Source: Corynebacterium wankanglinii | GTDB lineage: Bacteria; Actinomycetota; Actinomycetes; Mycobacteriales; Mycobacteriaceae | Length of the DNA stretch: 64,000 nt | Assembly (NCBI GenBank): GCA_014490595.1 | Contig: CP061031.1 | Span: 310,001-374,000 of the forward strand | Direction: 5' to 3' | Shown here: positions 1-8,272 of the stretch, one piece after another | Position numbering within the stretch: the first letter of the stretch is position 1 | Layout: the number at the start of each line of letters is the position of its first letter | Notes under the pieces: generated by a model | Database searches by the model: none | The model's input: the letters and a program-made list of their open reading frames with translations, nothing else | What the model was told of the DNA's origin: nothing | Program-made: the position numbers and the translations under genes

Positions 1-1
1 C

Positions 2-220
2 GCGGCGATCGTGGGCGGCATCGCCACCGTCGCCGCCTACATCACCGCCGTGGACGTTGCCGGCGCCGCAGCCCGTGCCTACGCCCTGGGCGTGGACTAC
101 TCGGCGCCGCGCGGCGAGGTCGCAATCACCGAGCGCGCCGGCTTGGCCACCGCAGCCGCGGCCGTGCCCGCGCCAATCGGCACCATGCGCGCCACCGCGG
201 TGTTCCCCGTGGAGTTCTGA
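2..220 (+). CDS. TadE-like pilus-associated protein, 5' end cut by window edge
   Basis: The reading frame is open from the first bases of the window and ends at 218-220, so only the C-terminal ~72 residues are present. The visible start is hydrophobic and glycine/alanine rich, like the end of a TadE-type transmembrane pseudopilin helix, followed by a short extracytoplasmic domain. Its stop overlaps the ATG of the next gene (TGATG), which implies translational coupling. The order TadE-like, TadG-like, DEAH helicase, cspA, topA matches the Rv3655c-Rv3646c block of mycobacteria, and this synteny is the main basis for the call. Role inferred: minor subunit or assembly protein of a Flp/Tad pilus. 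Confidence 0.6.
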   Translation, partial: AAIVGGIATVAAYITAVDVAGAAARAYALGVDYSAPRGEVAITERAGLATAAAAVPAPIGTMRATAVFPVEF

Positions 221-544
221 TGCGCATGCTTAACGACGAAGGCTCCGCCACCATCACCGCCACCGGCATCATCACCGCCGTGGTGTCCCTGGCGCTGGCG
301 GTGGTGGCGCTCGGAATGCAGGTGGCGGACACCCACCGGGTGCGCGTAGCCGCCGATCTGGCTGCCGTGGCGGGTGCTACCGCTGTCTACCGGGGACTCG
401 ACGGCTGCGGCGCGGCGCAGCGCACCGCCGACCTCAACGGGGCACGCGTTGCCTCCTGCGAGTTCGACGCGGGCGACCATCGTGTGAGCGCTGGTGTGGG
501 GCTACCCGCCGTCGAGCCGAGGCAGCCGCCCGTGCGGGCCCTAG
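220..544 (+). pseudogene. TadG-like small membrane protein (Rv3654c type), probably frameshifted
   Basis: Starts MRMLNDEGSATITATG and continues with one long hydrophobic helix (about residues 14-34), typical of small Rv3654c/TadG-like proteins of about 100 residues. The open frame does not stop here but runs to 927, antisense to the helicase, which is not credible as protein. From about 504 another forward frame reads TRRRAEAAARAGP, resembling the usual arginine/alanine-rich C-terminus of the family, and TAG lies at 542-544. A missing base in the G run near 498-501, and a second near 541, would restore a normal-length protein. The homology reading is inference; the helix and the frame switch are visible. 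Confidence 0.5.
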
Positions 545-558
545 CCGCGGCCGTCGCC

Positions 559-2982
559 TTAGCCACGTCCGTCGTCCTGGTTGGCACCGTGACTGGCACC
601 GTGACTGGCGCCGCCCCAACGCGGCGCCAGCCCCGCCGTCATGGTCACCAGCGCGCCGAGCAGCTTCAGCGCGGCGTGTTTATCCAGCGGTTGGTTGCCG
701 TTGCCGCACTTCGGCGATTGCACGCACGAGGGGCAGCCGTCCTCGCAGCCGCAGGAACGCACCGTCTCCCAGGTGGCTTCGATCCACTCGTGGAAGCGGG
801 CGAAGCCCTCGTCGGCGAATCCGGCGCCGCCGGGGTGGCCGTCGTAGACGAACACGGTGGGCAGCATTGTGTCCTGGTGCAAGGCGGTGGATACGCCGCC
901 GATGTCCCAGCGGTCGCATGTGGCTAAAAGCGGGAGCAGCCCGATCGCGGCGTGCTCGGCGGCGTGCAGCGCGCCGGGGGTCTCGCCGGCGGTGATTCCT
1001 AGCTCGTCTAGCACCATCGGGTCGATTGTGTACGCCACGGCTCGGGTGACCAGGCGTTGCTCTGGAAGCTCCAAGGGGATGTGCTCGCTGACGGTGCCGT
1101 CGGCAAGCCGCACGACGTAGCCGGTGACCCGGTCGATGACTTCCACGTCCACGCTGGCCACCCATAAACCAGGGGAGGGGTTCACCAGCTCGTGCGGTGC
1201 GCCCAGGATGGTGATGTCCGTGGTCGAGCGCGCCTGCGTGGAGTAGTCCGGCCGCTCCGGGGCAACCAGCGCGACGTAATCGTCCAGATCCAGGGACTGC
1301 ACCACGAAGTACTCACCTTGGTGGATGTATACCGCGCCATCGTGCACCTGGCTCATGGCGCGGGCCGCGTCAACGGTGCCCAGCAGGCGGCCGTCGGTGA
1401 CGTCCACGATCATCACCTGCTCGCCCACCCCGCCGCGCAGCGACACTGAGGCGTGCGCCGACTCCGGGGTGAGCTCGCCGCCCAGCTGAGGCACCGCGAA
1501 CCACCCCTTGGGCCGGCGCCGCAGTAAACCGGCCGCGGTGAGGTCGTCCACCACGTCGCGGGCGCCGAACGCGGCCACGTCCGCCTCGGTGAGCGGACGC
1601 TCCACTGCGGCGCAGTACACGTGCCCGCGCAAGATAAACGGATTGGAGGGATCGAACACGCTGTTTTCCACCGGTCTGCCCAGCAGGGCAGCAGGGTGGT
1701 GGACCAGGTAGGTGTCCATGGGCTCGTCGCGTGCCACCAGCACCGCCACGGAACCCTGGCCGCGCCTGCCCGCACGCCCCGCCTGTTGGCGAAAGGACGC
1801 CACCGTGCCCGGGAAGCCCGCCATCACCACGGCGTCGAGGCCGCCGACGTCGATGCCCAGCTCCAAAGCGTTGGTGGTGGCCACGCCGAGCAGGTCGCCC
1901 TCGTCGAGTCGGCGCTCCAGCTCACGGCGGTCCTCCGCCAGGTAGCCCGCCCGGTACGGTGCGACCCGGTCGGCCATGTCAGCGCGGCCTGCCACCACCA
2001 GGTGCTCCTGGGTGCGCATGGCCACCGTCTCCGCCGCGCGCCGTGAGCGCACGAACGTCAATGTCCGCGCGCCCTGCAACAACAACTCGGCGGAGATCGA
2101 AGCAGCCTCGGTTGTAGCCGGGTAGCGCACCGGCGCCCCGCCCTCGCCCTCGGCGCCCTCGATGAAGCCGGGTTCCCACAGCACGATCGTGCGCTCGCCG
2201 GCGGGGGCGGCGTCCTCGGTCACGGCCGCGGCTGCACGCCCACTGAGCCGCTGCGCCTGCCCGGCCGGGTCTGCCGCCGTGGCGGAGGCGTAGATCACGG
2301 TGGGGGAGGAGCCGTAGGCGTGCGCGATGCGCAAAAGCCGCCGCAGCACCAGCGCCACGTTTGCGCCGAAGACGCCTCGGTAGGTGTGGCACTCGTCCAC
2401 CACCACATACTTCAGGTGCCGCAGCAGGCGTGCCCACCGCGCGTGCGAACCCAGGATGCCCGCGTGCAGCATGTCCGGGTTGGTAAACACGTACCGGGTG
2501 TGCTCGCGGATGCCAGCGCGGGACTCCACCGGCGTGTCCCCGTCGTAGGGCGCCGGGTGGATGCCCTCCAGCCCGGCACCGTTGGTCATGCGCAGCGTCG
2601 CCTGCAACTGATCGGAGCCCAACGCCTTCGTCGGCGTCAGGTAGATCGCGCACGCCGTCGGATCTTGTGCCAGTGCGGTGAGCACCGGCAGCTGGTACCC
2701 CAGCGATTTGCCGGAAGAGGTGCCCGTGGCCACCACCACGTCGCGCCCTTGCCATGCCAGCTGCGCGCACTGGGCTTGGTGGAGGTAGGGGGAGGCGAAG
2801 CCTGCGTCGATAAGCAACTGCCTCAACCTCGGCTCCACCCACGCGGGCCAATCCGCGTAGCGCGCACGGCGTGCGGGAACGTGTTCGACGTGCGTGATGG
2901 TGGCCGACGGGTGGCGGCGTTCGAGCGCGCCGACGAGCTCGGCGCCGAAGGGGGAGACCATGATGACTGGGAAGTATGCCAC
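559..2982 (-). CDS. DEAD/DEAH-box helicase with C-terminal MrfA-type cysteine cluster
   Basis: 807 residues. Walker A GTSSGKS near residue 90, a DECH box in the motif II position (VVVDECHTYRG), and motif VI QQAGRAGRRGQG mark a superfamily 2 helicase. The C-terminus carries CGCEDGCPSCVQSPKCG, the four-cysteine metal site of the MrfA/DUF1998 family, which in Bacillus acts in mitomycin-lesion repair; that function is known for the family and inferred here. GTG at 2982 is the longest start; ATG at 2961 (MVSPFGAEL) is equally possible. The tail after about residue 775 has the repeated motif GASHGASHG, encoded by a 12-bp tandem repeat, and is probably dispensable. Diverges from cspA. Confidence 0.9.
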   Translation of the reverse strand: MAYFPVIMVSPFGAELVGALERRHPSATITHVEHVPARRARYADWPAWVEPRLRQLLIDAGFASPYLHQAQCAQLAWQGRDVVVATGTSSGKSLGYQLPVLTALAQDPTACAIYLTPTKALGSDQLQATLRMTNGAGLEGIHPAPYDGDTPVESRAGIREHTRYVFTNPDMLHAGILGSHARWARLLRHLKYVVVDECHTYRGVFGANVALVLRRLLRIAHAYGSSPTVIYASATAADPAGQAQRLSGRAAAAVTEDAAPAGERTIVLWEPGFIEGAEGEGGAPVRYPATTEAASISAELLLQGARTLTFVRSRRAAETVAMRTQEHLVVAGRADMADRVAPYRAGYLAEDRRELERRLDEGDLLGVATTNALELGIDVGGLDAVVMAGFPGTVASFRQQAGRAGRRGQGSVAVLVARDEPMDTYLVHHPAALLGRPVENSVFDPSNPFILRGHVYCAAVERPLTEADVAAFGARDVVDDLTAAGLLRRRPKGWFAVPQLGGELTPESAHASVSLRGGVGEQVMIVDVTDGRLLGTVDAARAMSQVHDGAVYIHQGEYFVVQSLDLDDYVALVAPERPDYSTQARSTTDITILGAPHELVNPSPGLWVASVDVEVIDRVTGYVVRLADGTVSEHIPLELPEQRLVTRAVAYTIDPMVLDELGITAGETPGALHAAEHAAIGLLPLLATCDRWDIGGVSTALHQDTMLPTVFVYDGHPGGAGFADEGFARFHEWIEATWETVRSCGCEDGCPSCVQSPKCGNGNQPLDKHAALKLLGALVTMTAGLAPRWGGASHGASHGANQDDGRG
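582..609. repeat. 12-bp tandem repeat at the helicase 3' end
   Basis: Unit tggcaccgtgac occurs twice back to back (582-593, 594-605), followed by a partial third copy (tggc). It encodes the SHGASHGA stretch at the extreme C-terminus of the helicase and is a likely slippage site. Confidence 0.8.
2805..2815 (+). repeat. Over-represented 11-mer CGTCGATAAGC (first of ten exact copies)
   Basis: Exact copies on the plus strand at 2805-2815, 4945-4955, 14315-14325, 18996-19006, 22827-22837, 24097-24107 and 41447-41457, and on the minus strand at 3356-3366, 22561-22571 and 47780-47790. Nine lie inside genes, in four different codon contexts (LID, VDK, STID, SIS), and one lies between the cspA stop and its terminator. 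Some copies force rare codons (ATA for Ile, TTA for Leu). Function unknown; see findings. Confidence 0.85.
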
Positions 2983-3143
2983 TTTCCAGTGCTAAAGCAC
3001 GCAATTCGTGGCACACTGGTTGTCGGTCACAGATTTTGTGTGCGCCCGATGCGGTGCTCGCGAGGATTGTGCACGCGGGCACCAGGACCCGATGAGGCCC
3101 TGGTGGACGGCATCATCATCAAGAATTATTGAAAGGTTTCACC

Positions 3144-3347
3144 ATGGCAACCGGAACTGTTAAGTGGTTCAACGCAGAAAAGGGCTTCGGCTTCATCGCT
3201 CCGGACGACGGCTCCTCCGACGTTTTCGTCCACTACTCCGAGATTCAGGGCTCCGGCTTCCGCACCCTGGAAGAAAACCAGCAGGTCGAGTTCGAGGTCG
3301 GCGAGGGCGCTAAGGGCCCGCAGGCGCAGCAGGTGCGCGCGATCTAA
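3144..3347 (+). CDS. cspA: Cold-shock protein CspA
   Basis: 67-residue single cold-shock domain starting [17 protein letters not shown], with RNP1 (KGFGFI) and RNP2 (VFVHYSEI) RNA-binding motifs; an RNA chaperone acting on structured mRNA. The ATG at 3144 is chosen over the in-frame upstream ATG at 3129 because it follows GAAAGG (3131-3136) at good distance and matches family length. The ~160 bp between the divergent helicase and this start is long enough for a structured 5' leader, as usual in cspA genes. A strong intrinsic terminator follows at 3366-3392. Confidence 0.95.
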   Translation: MATGTVKWFNAEKGFGFIAPDDGSSDVFVHYSEIQGSGFRTLEENQQVEFEVGEGAKGPQAQQVRAI

Positions 3348-3365
3348 GCGCGACTGCTTATCGAC

Positions 3366-3392
3366 GGGGCCTTGCGGTAAGGCCCCGTTTTT
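3366..3392 (+). terminator. Intrinsic terminator of cspA
   Basis: Perfect 8-bp stem GGGGCCTT/AAGGCCCC with loop GCGGT, followed by G and five T. The T tract overlaps the stop codon of the convergent DedA gene. Confidence 0.9.
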
Positions 3393-4017
3393 ATATTGCG
3401 CTGACACCTTGGCGCACGTCGCGCCACTCCGCCAGCTTGTTCTGGGCCTTTTGAATGAGGTAGCCCACCGACGAACCCAGCACCACGCCCAGCAGCATGG
3501 CCAGCAGCGGATAGTCCTGCAGGATGCGGCCGCCGAGATAGCCCACGCCGACGCTGAGGAAGGCCCACAGGATGACGCCAAAGGTGTCGAAGAAAATGAA
3601 CTTGAACCAGCTGTAGCGCACCGATCCGAGCACGATCGTGGCCACCCAGCGTGCCCAGGGAATAAACCTGGCGACGATAATGGTCGCGCCGGCGCCCCGG
3701 TTCATGTTGCGGCGCACCCACTGGATCGCCTGACCAGCCTTGGACTCCGGGTCCAGGGCCTCCACGCGGTGGATGAGCTTGCCGCCGAGGGCGAAGCAGA
3801 TGTTGTCGCCGATGATGGCGCCGACGATCGCGGCGAAGATGACACCCCACACGCTGGGCACACCGCGCGAGGCGGAGAACGCCCCGGCGAGGTTGAGCAC
3901 CGTCTCCGACGGCACCACCGGCGCCAGCGCATCAGCGACGATCAGGACGGTCACCAGTGGGTAGAACACCGGCATCGCCATGAGCGTGTGCAAGAAATCG
4001 ATGAGGGAATCGACCAC
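3391..4017 (-). CDS. DedA family membrane protein
   Basis: 208 residues from GTG at 4017. Several hydrophobic segments, a conserved glycine-rich block GDNICFALGGKLIHR and the ARFIPWARW motif are hallmarks of the DedA/VTT (SNARE-associated) superfamily, implicated in lipid flipping and membrane homeostasis. The GTG at 4017 follows GGAAAGGA at 9 nt and puts the first helix near the N-terminus; the longest ATG start at 4086 would add a basic, proline/arginine-rich leader without support. Convergent with cspA, whose terminator overlaps its stop. Substrate unknown. Confidence 0.88.
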   Translation of the reverse strand: MVDSLIDFLHTLMAMPVFYPLVTVLIVADALAPVVPSETVLNLAGAFSASRGVPSVWGVIFAAIVGAIIGDNICFALGGKLIHRVEALDPESKAGQAIQWVRRNMNRGAGATIIVARFIPWARWVATIVLGSVRYSWFKFIFFDTFGVILWAFLSVGVGYLGGRILQDYPLLAMLLGVVLGSSVGYLIQKAQNKLAEWRDVRQGVSAI

Positions 4018-4165
4018 GAAGACGCATCCTTTCCGTCCCCGATGCGAAGACCGTTCCAATCGCCGATGCGGGCGCAGCCGGGGCACCCGAGCAGTGTAGT
4101 CGTATTACCCGGGTGCACAATCGTGTGCTAGTTGTCTGTAAGGGAATAACTCTGTGTGAAACGAG

Positions 4166-7063
4166 GTGTCAGTCAACGTGGCTGCAGGCGGCAAGACTCT
4201 GGTTATCGTGGAGTCCGCAACGAAGGCGAAAAAGATACAGAAGTATCTCGGCGACGACTTTATTGTGGAGGCCTCCGTCGGCCACATCCGCGACCTGCCC
4301 GGCCGCGCCGCCGATATCCCCGCGAAGTACAAGAAGGAACCGTGGGCGAAACTCGGCGTGAACCCGGAGGACGGCTTCACGCCCATCTACGTCGTGGACG
4401 GGGACAAGAAAAAGAAGGTCTCCGACCTCAAAGCCAAGCTCAAGCAAGCCGACAAGCTGCTGCTGGCAACAGACCCGGACCGCGAAGGCGAGGCGATCGC
4501 CTGGCACCTTCTAGAAACGCTGAACCCCAAGGTGCCGGTGGAGCGTATGGTGTTCAACGAGATCACCGAGTCCGCCATCCGCGAGGCCGCCGAGAACACG
4601 CGTGAGCTGGACATGGACCTCGTGGACGCGCAGGAAACGCGCCGCATCCTGGACCGCCTCTACGGCTACGAGGTCTCCCCGGTGCTGTGGAAGAAGGTCA
4701 TGCCGCGCCTGAGCGCTGGCCGCGTGCAATCCGTGGCCACCCGCGTGATCGTGGAGCGCGAGCGCGAGCGCATGGCGTTCATCCCCGCCGAGTACTGGGA
4801 CTTGACCGCTTCCCTCGTTCCTCGGGAAGCGGTCAAGGAGGACAACACAGCATTCGACGCCAAGCTCGTCGCCCTCGACGGCAAGCGGATCGCACAGGGG
4901 CGCGACTTCGACGACCGGGGGCGGTTGAAGGGCGAAGCTGTTGTCGTCGATAAGCAAAAGGCGCACGCGCTTGCCGACGCGCTGGGCACCGCACCCATGC
5001 ACGTCACGGCGGTGGAGGAGAAGCCGTACTCGCGCAAGCCCTACGCGCCGTTCATGACCTCCACGCTGCAGCAGGAGGCCGGGCGCAAACTCCACTTCAC
5101 CTCCGCGCGCACCATGCGCATCGCGCAGCGGTTGTACGAAAACGGCCACATCACGTACATGCGTACAGACTCGACGTCCCTGTCCAAGCAAGGACTCGAT
5201 GCCGCGCGCTCCGCCGCTCGCGAGCTGTACGGCGCCAATTACGTCACCGACACGCCGCGCATCTACGACCGCAAGGTGAAAAACTCCCAGGAGGCGCACG
5301 AGGCCATCCGTCCCGCCGGCGAACGCTTCGCCACCCCGGGCCAGCTGGCCGGTTCGCTCGACGCCGAGGAGTTCAAGCTCTACGAGCTGATCTGGGCGCG
5401 CACCGTGGCCTCCCAGATGCAGGACGCGCGCGGGACCTCGATGAAGGTCACCGTCGCGGGCGACACGGCCGGAGAGCAGTGCGAGTTCGCCGCCACCGGC
5501 CGCACCGTCACCTTCCCCGGCTGGCTGCGCGCCTACTCCGATAAACAAGACAACGAAACCCGCCTGCCGCAGCTGGCTAAGGGCGACGAGCTAGACACCG
5601 ATAAGGTCACTGCAGACGGCCACTCCACCAACCCGCCGGCGCGCTACACCGAGGCGTCGTTGGTGAAGAAGATGGAAGACCTCGGCATCGGGCGCCCGTC
5701 CACGTACGCATCGATCATCAAAACAATCCAGGACCGCGGTTATGTGGTCGCCCGCGGCAACGCGCTCGTGCCGTCGTGGGTCGCGTTTTCCGTGGTGGGC
5801 CTGCTGGAGAACAACTTCGACGCGCTGGTGGACTACGACTTCACCTCCTCCATGGAAGACGAGCTGGACGAGATCGCCCACGGCAACCAAGACCGCACCC
5901 GCTGGCTGTCCGGCTTCTACTTCGGCGACGCGGACGCGAAAGAATCCATGGCCCAGGCGCTTGCCCGCCGCGGGGGCTTGAAGCACATGATCGAGGACAA
6001 CCTCGAATCCATCGACGCCCGCCAGGCCAACTCGCTGACACTCTTCGACGACGATTCCGGCCGCCCCGTCGTCGTCCGCGTCGGCCGCTACGGGCCCTAC
6101 ATCGAGCGCGTCGTTGGCAAGACCTCCGATGGCGAGCCGGAGTACCAACGCGCCAACCTGCCCGAATCCGCTACCCCGGACGAGATCACGCTCGAGATGG
6201 CGGAGAAGCTCTTCGCCACCCCGCAGTCCGGCCGCGAGCTCGGCGTCAACCCCGCCAACGGGCGCACCATCGTGGCCAAGGAAGGCCGCTTCGGTCCGTA
6301 CGTCACGGAGCTCGTGCGCGACGACGAGCGTTCCGTCGCTGAAGCCCGCGCCGAAGACATCATCGCCGACGAGCGCGCCGCGGAGGACGCACAGCGCGCC
6401 GAGGAAGGCAAGCGTGCGAAGAACTGGGAGACCAAGACCGCGGCCGCGCAGAAGGAAAAGCGCATGGCGCAGCTGGTCGATGAGCAGCTCAAGCCCGCCA
6501 CGGCGTCCCTGTTCTCTTCCATGGAACCGTCCTCAGTCACGTTCGACGAGGCGATGCAGCTGCTATCCCTGCCGCGCGAAGTGGGCGTGGACCCGGCCGA
6601 CGGGGAGGTCATCACCGCCCAAAACGGCCGCTACGGCCCGTACCTGAAGAAGGGGTCGGACTCGCGCTCCCTGGCATCGGAGGACCAGATCTTCACGGTC
6701 ACCCTGGAGGAAGCGCGCCGCATCTACGCCGAGCCGAAGCGCCGGGGGCGTGCCGCCGCGAAGCCGCCGCTGAAGATGCTGGGCGACAACGACGTCTCCG
6801 GCAAGCCCATGAGCATCAAGGACGGCCGCTTCGGCCCGTACGTCACCGACGGCGAGACGAACGCGTCCCTGCAGCGCGGCGACACCCCGGAGACCATGAC
6901 TGACCAGCGCGCCAACGAGCTGCTCTCCGCCCGCCGGGCCCGTGAGGCCGAGGACGGCGGCAAGAAGGCGACCAAGAAAAAGGCGACAAAGAAGAAGGCA
7001 ACCAAGAAGGCCGCGAAGCCGAAGAAGACCACCAAGCGCGTGGTCAAGGCCCGCAAGCGCTAG
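4166..7063 (+). CDS. topA: DNA topoisomerase I (type IA)
   Basis: 965 residues. N-terminal TOPRIM fold (TLVIVESATKAKKI and ATDPDREGEAIAWH with the acidic Mg site), catalytic tyrosine in HITYMRTDS (Tyr331 from this start), and C-terminal repeats with the signature GRFGPYV/GRYGPYL repeated four times in place of zinc fingers, as in other actinobacteria. It ends in a lysine-rich tail (KKATKKKATKK) that helps processivity in mycobacterial homologs. GTG at 4166 is used; GTG at 4178 is an alternative. Relaxes negative supercoils. The downstream inverted repeat at 7065-7113 may end the transcript. Confidence 0.97.
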   Translation: MSVNVAAGGKTLVIVESATKAKKIQKYLGDDFIVEASVGHIRDLPGRAADIPAKYKKEPWAKLGVNPEDGFTPIYVVDGDKKKKVSDLKAKLKQADKLLLATDPDREGEAIAWHLLETLNPKVPVERMVFNEITESAIREAAENTRELDMDLVDAQETRRILDRLYGYEVSPVLWKKVMPRLSAGRVQSVATRVIVERERERMAFIPAEYWDLTASLVPREAVKEDNTAFDAKLVALDGKRIAQGRDFDDRGRLKGEAVVVDKQKAHALADALGTAPMHVTAVEEKPYSRKPYAPFMTSTLQQEAGRKLHFTSARTMRIAQRLYENGHITYMRTDSTSLSKQGLDAARSAARELYGANYVTDTPRIYDRKVKNSQEAHEAIRPAGERFATPGQLAGSLDAEEFKLYELIWARTVASQMQDARGTSMKVTVAGDTAGEQCEFAATGRTVTFPGWLRAYSDKQDNETRLPQLAKGDELDTDKVTADGHSTNPPARYTEASLVKKMEDLGIGRPSTYASIIKTIQDRGYVVARGNALVPSWVAFSVVGLLENNFDALVDYDFTSSMEDELDEIAHGNQDRTRWLSGFYFGDADAKESMAQALARRGGLKHMIEDNLESIDARQANSLTLFDDDSGRPVVVRVGRYGPYIERVVGKTSDGEPEYQRANLPESATPDEITLEMAEKLFATPQSGRELGVNPANGRTIVAKEGRFGPYVTELVRDDERSVAEARAEDIIADERAAEDAQRAEEGKRAKNWETKTAAAQKEKRMAQLVDEQLKPATASLFSSMEPSSVTFDEAMQLLSLPREVGVDPADGEVITAQNGRYGPYLKKGSDSRSLASEDQIFTVTLEEARRIYAEPKRRGRAAAKPPLKMLGDNDVSGKPMSIKDGRFGPYVTDGETNASLQRGDTPETMTDQRANELLSARRAREAEDGGKKATKKKATKKKATKKAAKPKKTTKRVVKARKR

Positions 7064-7064
7064 T

Positions 7065-7113
7065 TGTGGATAGCCCCCGTTGCGGGGCCGGCTTTTCGCG
7101 GGGGTTATCCACA
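7065..7113. repeat. Inverted repeat with DnaA-box-like arms after topA
   Basis: The left arm TGTGGATAGCCCCCG and right arm CGGGGGTTATCCACA pair with one mismatch around a GC-rich centre that can itself fold (CCCCGTTGCGGGG). The right arm contains a perfect consensus DnaA box TTATCCACA (7105-7113); the left arm has the reverse-oriented box with one change. There is no clear T tract, so it may be a weak terminator, a DnaA titration site, or conserved upstream DNA of the HNH gene. Confidence 0.6.
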
Positions 7114-7165
7114 GATTTTGCGCGGGTGCTTTTCGACGCGCATTCGCCCACCTAGCGTTTCGTGC

Positions 7166-8263
7166 ATGAATTTCTCCGAGTTTGCCGCGGCGGGTGTGGG
7201 TGTACTCGCCGACTTCGACCGCGACGCCGCGGTGGCCGCGGGCCTGTCCACCGCCCGGGTGCGCGACCTGGCGCGTGTGCACCACACCTATTTCGGGCCC
7301 ACCCAGTTCACCCGCAAGCAGCGCGAGGCGCTCACCGCCGCCGACGGCATGCCGGTGGATCAAGTTGTGCTCATCGAGCGCAAACTCACCGCCGTCGGCG
7401 ACGCCGCCGAACGCTGGCGCATCCGCCTCGACCTCGTGCGCCACCGCGGCTCCTACCGGGCGCTCACCAAACGCATCAACCGGCTCATCCACGTGCCGGT
7501 CTCACCACCCAAACCGGCCTGCCGGTTCTCCCGGTCGAAGGCAGGCATGCGCACCATGATCGTGACCTACAACGAGCGAGACCTCGCCGACTTAGAACAC
7601 CTGCTGCGCCAGATGATCACCTCCGACAACCCGGCGGCAGCACAGATGGCCGAGGCACTGTTCACCCTCCTGCGCGACGGAGACAGCCTCCCGCACGCAC
7701 ACCCGCGCCCCATCATCCTGGTACCGGTGGACGACCATGTGCGCATCCACGCCAGCGACGGCGACGGCGACGAGGTCACCTTGATCTTGACCGACGGCAC
7801 CACCATGACCGGTGCCGAATACCTCCGCCACGAATTCGGCGACACCTTAGAGGTCGCGGCGTTTCACCCGCAACACGGACCGGTGAACCTGTACCGCACC
7901 AAGCGCCTCGCCAACACGAAACAGAAAACCATGTCGAAGCTTGTCTGCCCGGCGTGCGCGTTTCCGGACTGCAAAGCCACAGCCGCAACCACCCAAACGC
8001 ACCACATCCACGCCTGGGCTCACGGGGGCATGACCAACATGGACAACCTCGCCGAACTCTGCCCGTTCCACAACGGAGTCAACGCCGATAACCGAAACGG
8101 CCCATTCGGCTACATCGACAACGCAGACGCCCGCATCCACTGGATCGCCCCCAACGGGGTGGAAGTGCCCATGACCACCCCGGCGCCATGGAACTGCTCT
8201 TCGGCTAACCCCCACAACCACCAAAAACCCGCCCCACACAGGCGGGCACATCGGCATGCCTGA
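7166..8263 (+). CDS. HNH endonuclease domain protein (13E12/DUF222-like)
   Basis: 365 residues from ATG 7166 (MNFSEFAAAGVGVLADFDRD). The C-terminal part has CPACAFPDCKA, then HHIHAWAHGG and the N/H residues of an HNH nuclease (about residues 270-320), preceded by a helical region found in actinobacterial 13E12-repeat proteins. The family is multicopy and mobile-like in corynebacteria; substrate and role are not known. The frame is open back to the topA stop, but ATG 7166 gives the usual start. No clear ribosome site. Ends 9 bp from the convergent cyclase. Confidence 0.85.
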   Translation: MNFSEFAAAGVGVLADFDRDAAVAAGLSTARVRDLARVHHTYFGPTQFTRKQREALTAADGMPVDQVVLIERKLTAVGDAAERWRIRLDLVRHRGSYRALTKRINRLIHVPVSPPKPACRFSRSKAGMRTMIVTYNERDLADLEHLLRQMITSDNPAAAQMAEALFTLLRDGDSLPHAHPRPIILVPVDDHVRIHASDGDGDEVTLILTDGTTMTGAEYLRHEFGDTLEVAAFHPQHGPVNLYRTKRLANTKQKTMSKLVCPACAFPDCKATAATTQTHHIHAWAHGGMTNMDNLAELCPFHNGVNADNRNGPFGYIDNADARIHWIAPNGVEVPMTTPAPWNCSSANPHNHQKPAPHRRAHRHA

Positions 8264-8272
8264 AAACAGGCG

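Noticed and set aside
545..927. Continuation of the TadG-like open frame to 927
   Set aside because: It runs antisense through the conserved helicase C-terminus and has no protein-like features; it exists because of GC-rich antisense openness.
2983..3143. CACA..TGTG inverted repeat before cspA as a GlxR site
   Set aside because: Half-sites are in the opposite order to the TGTG..CACA consensus.
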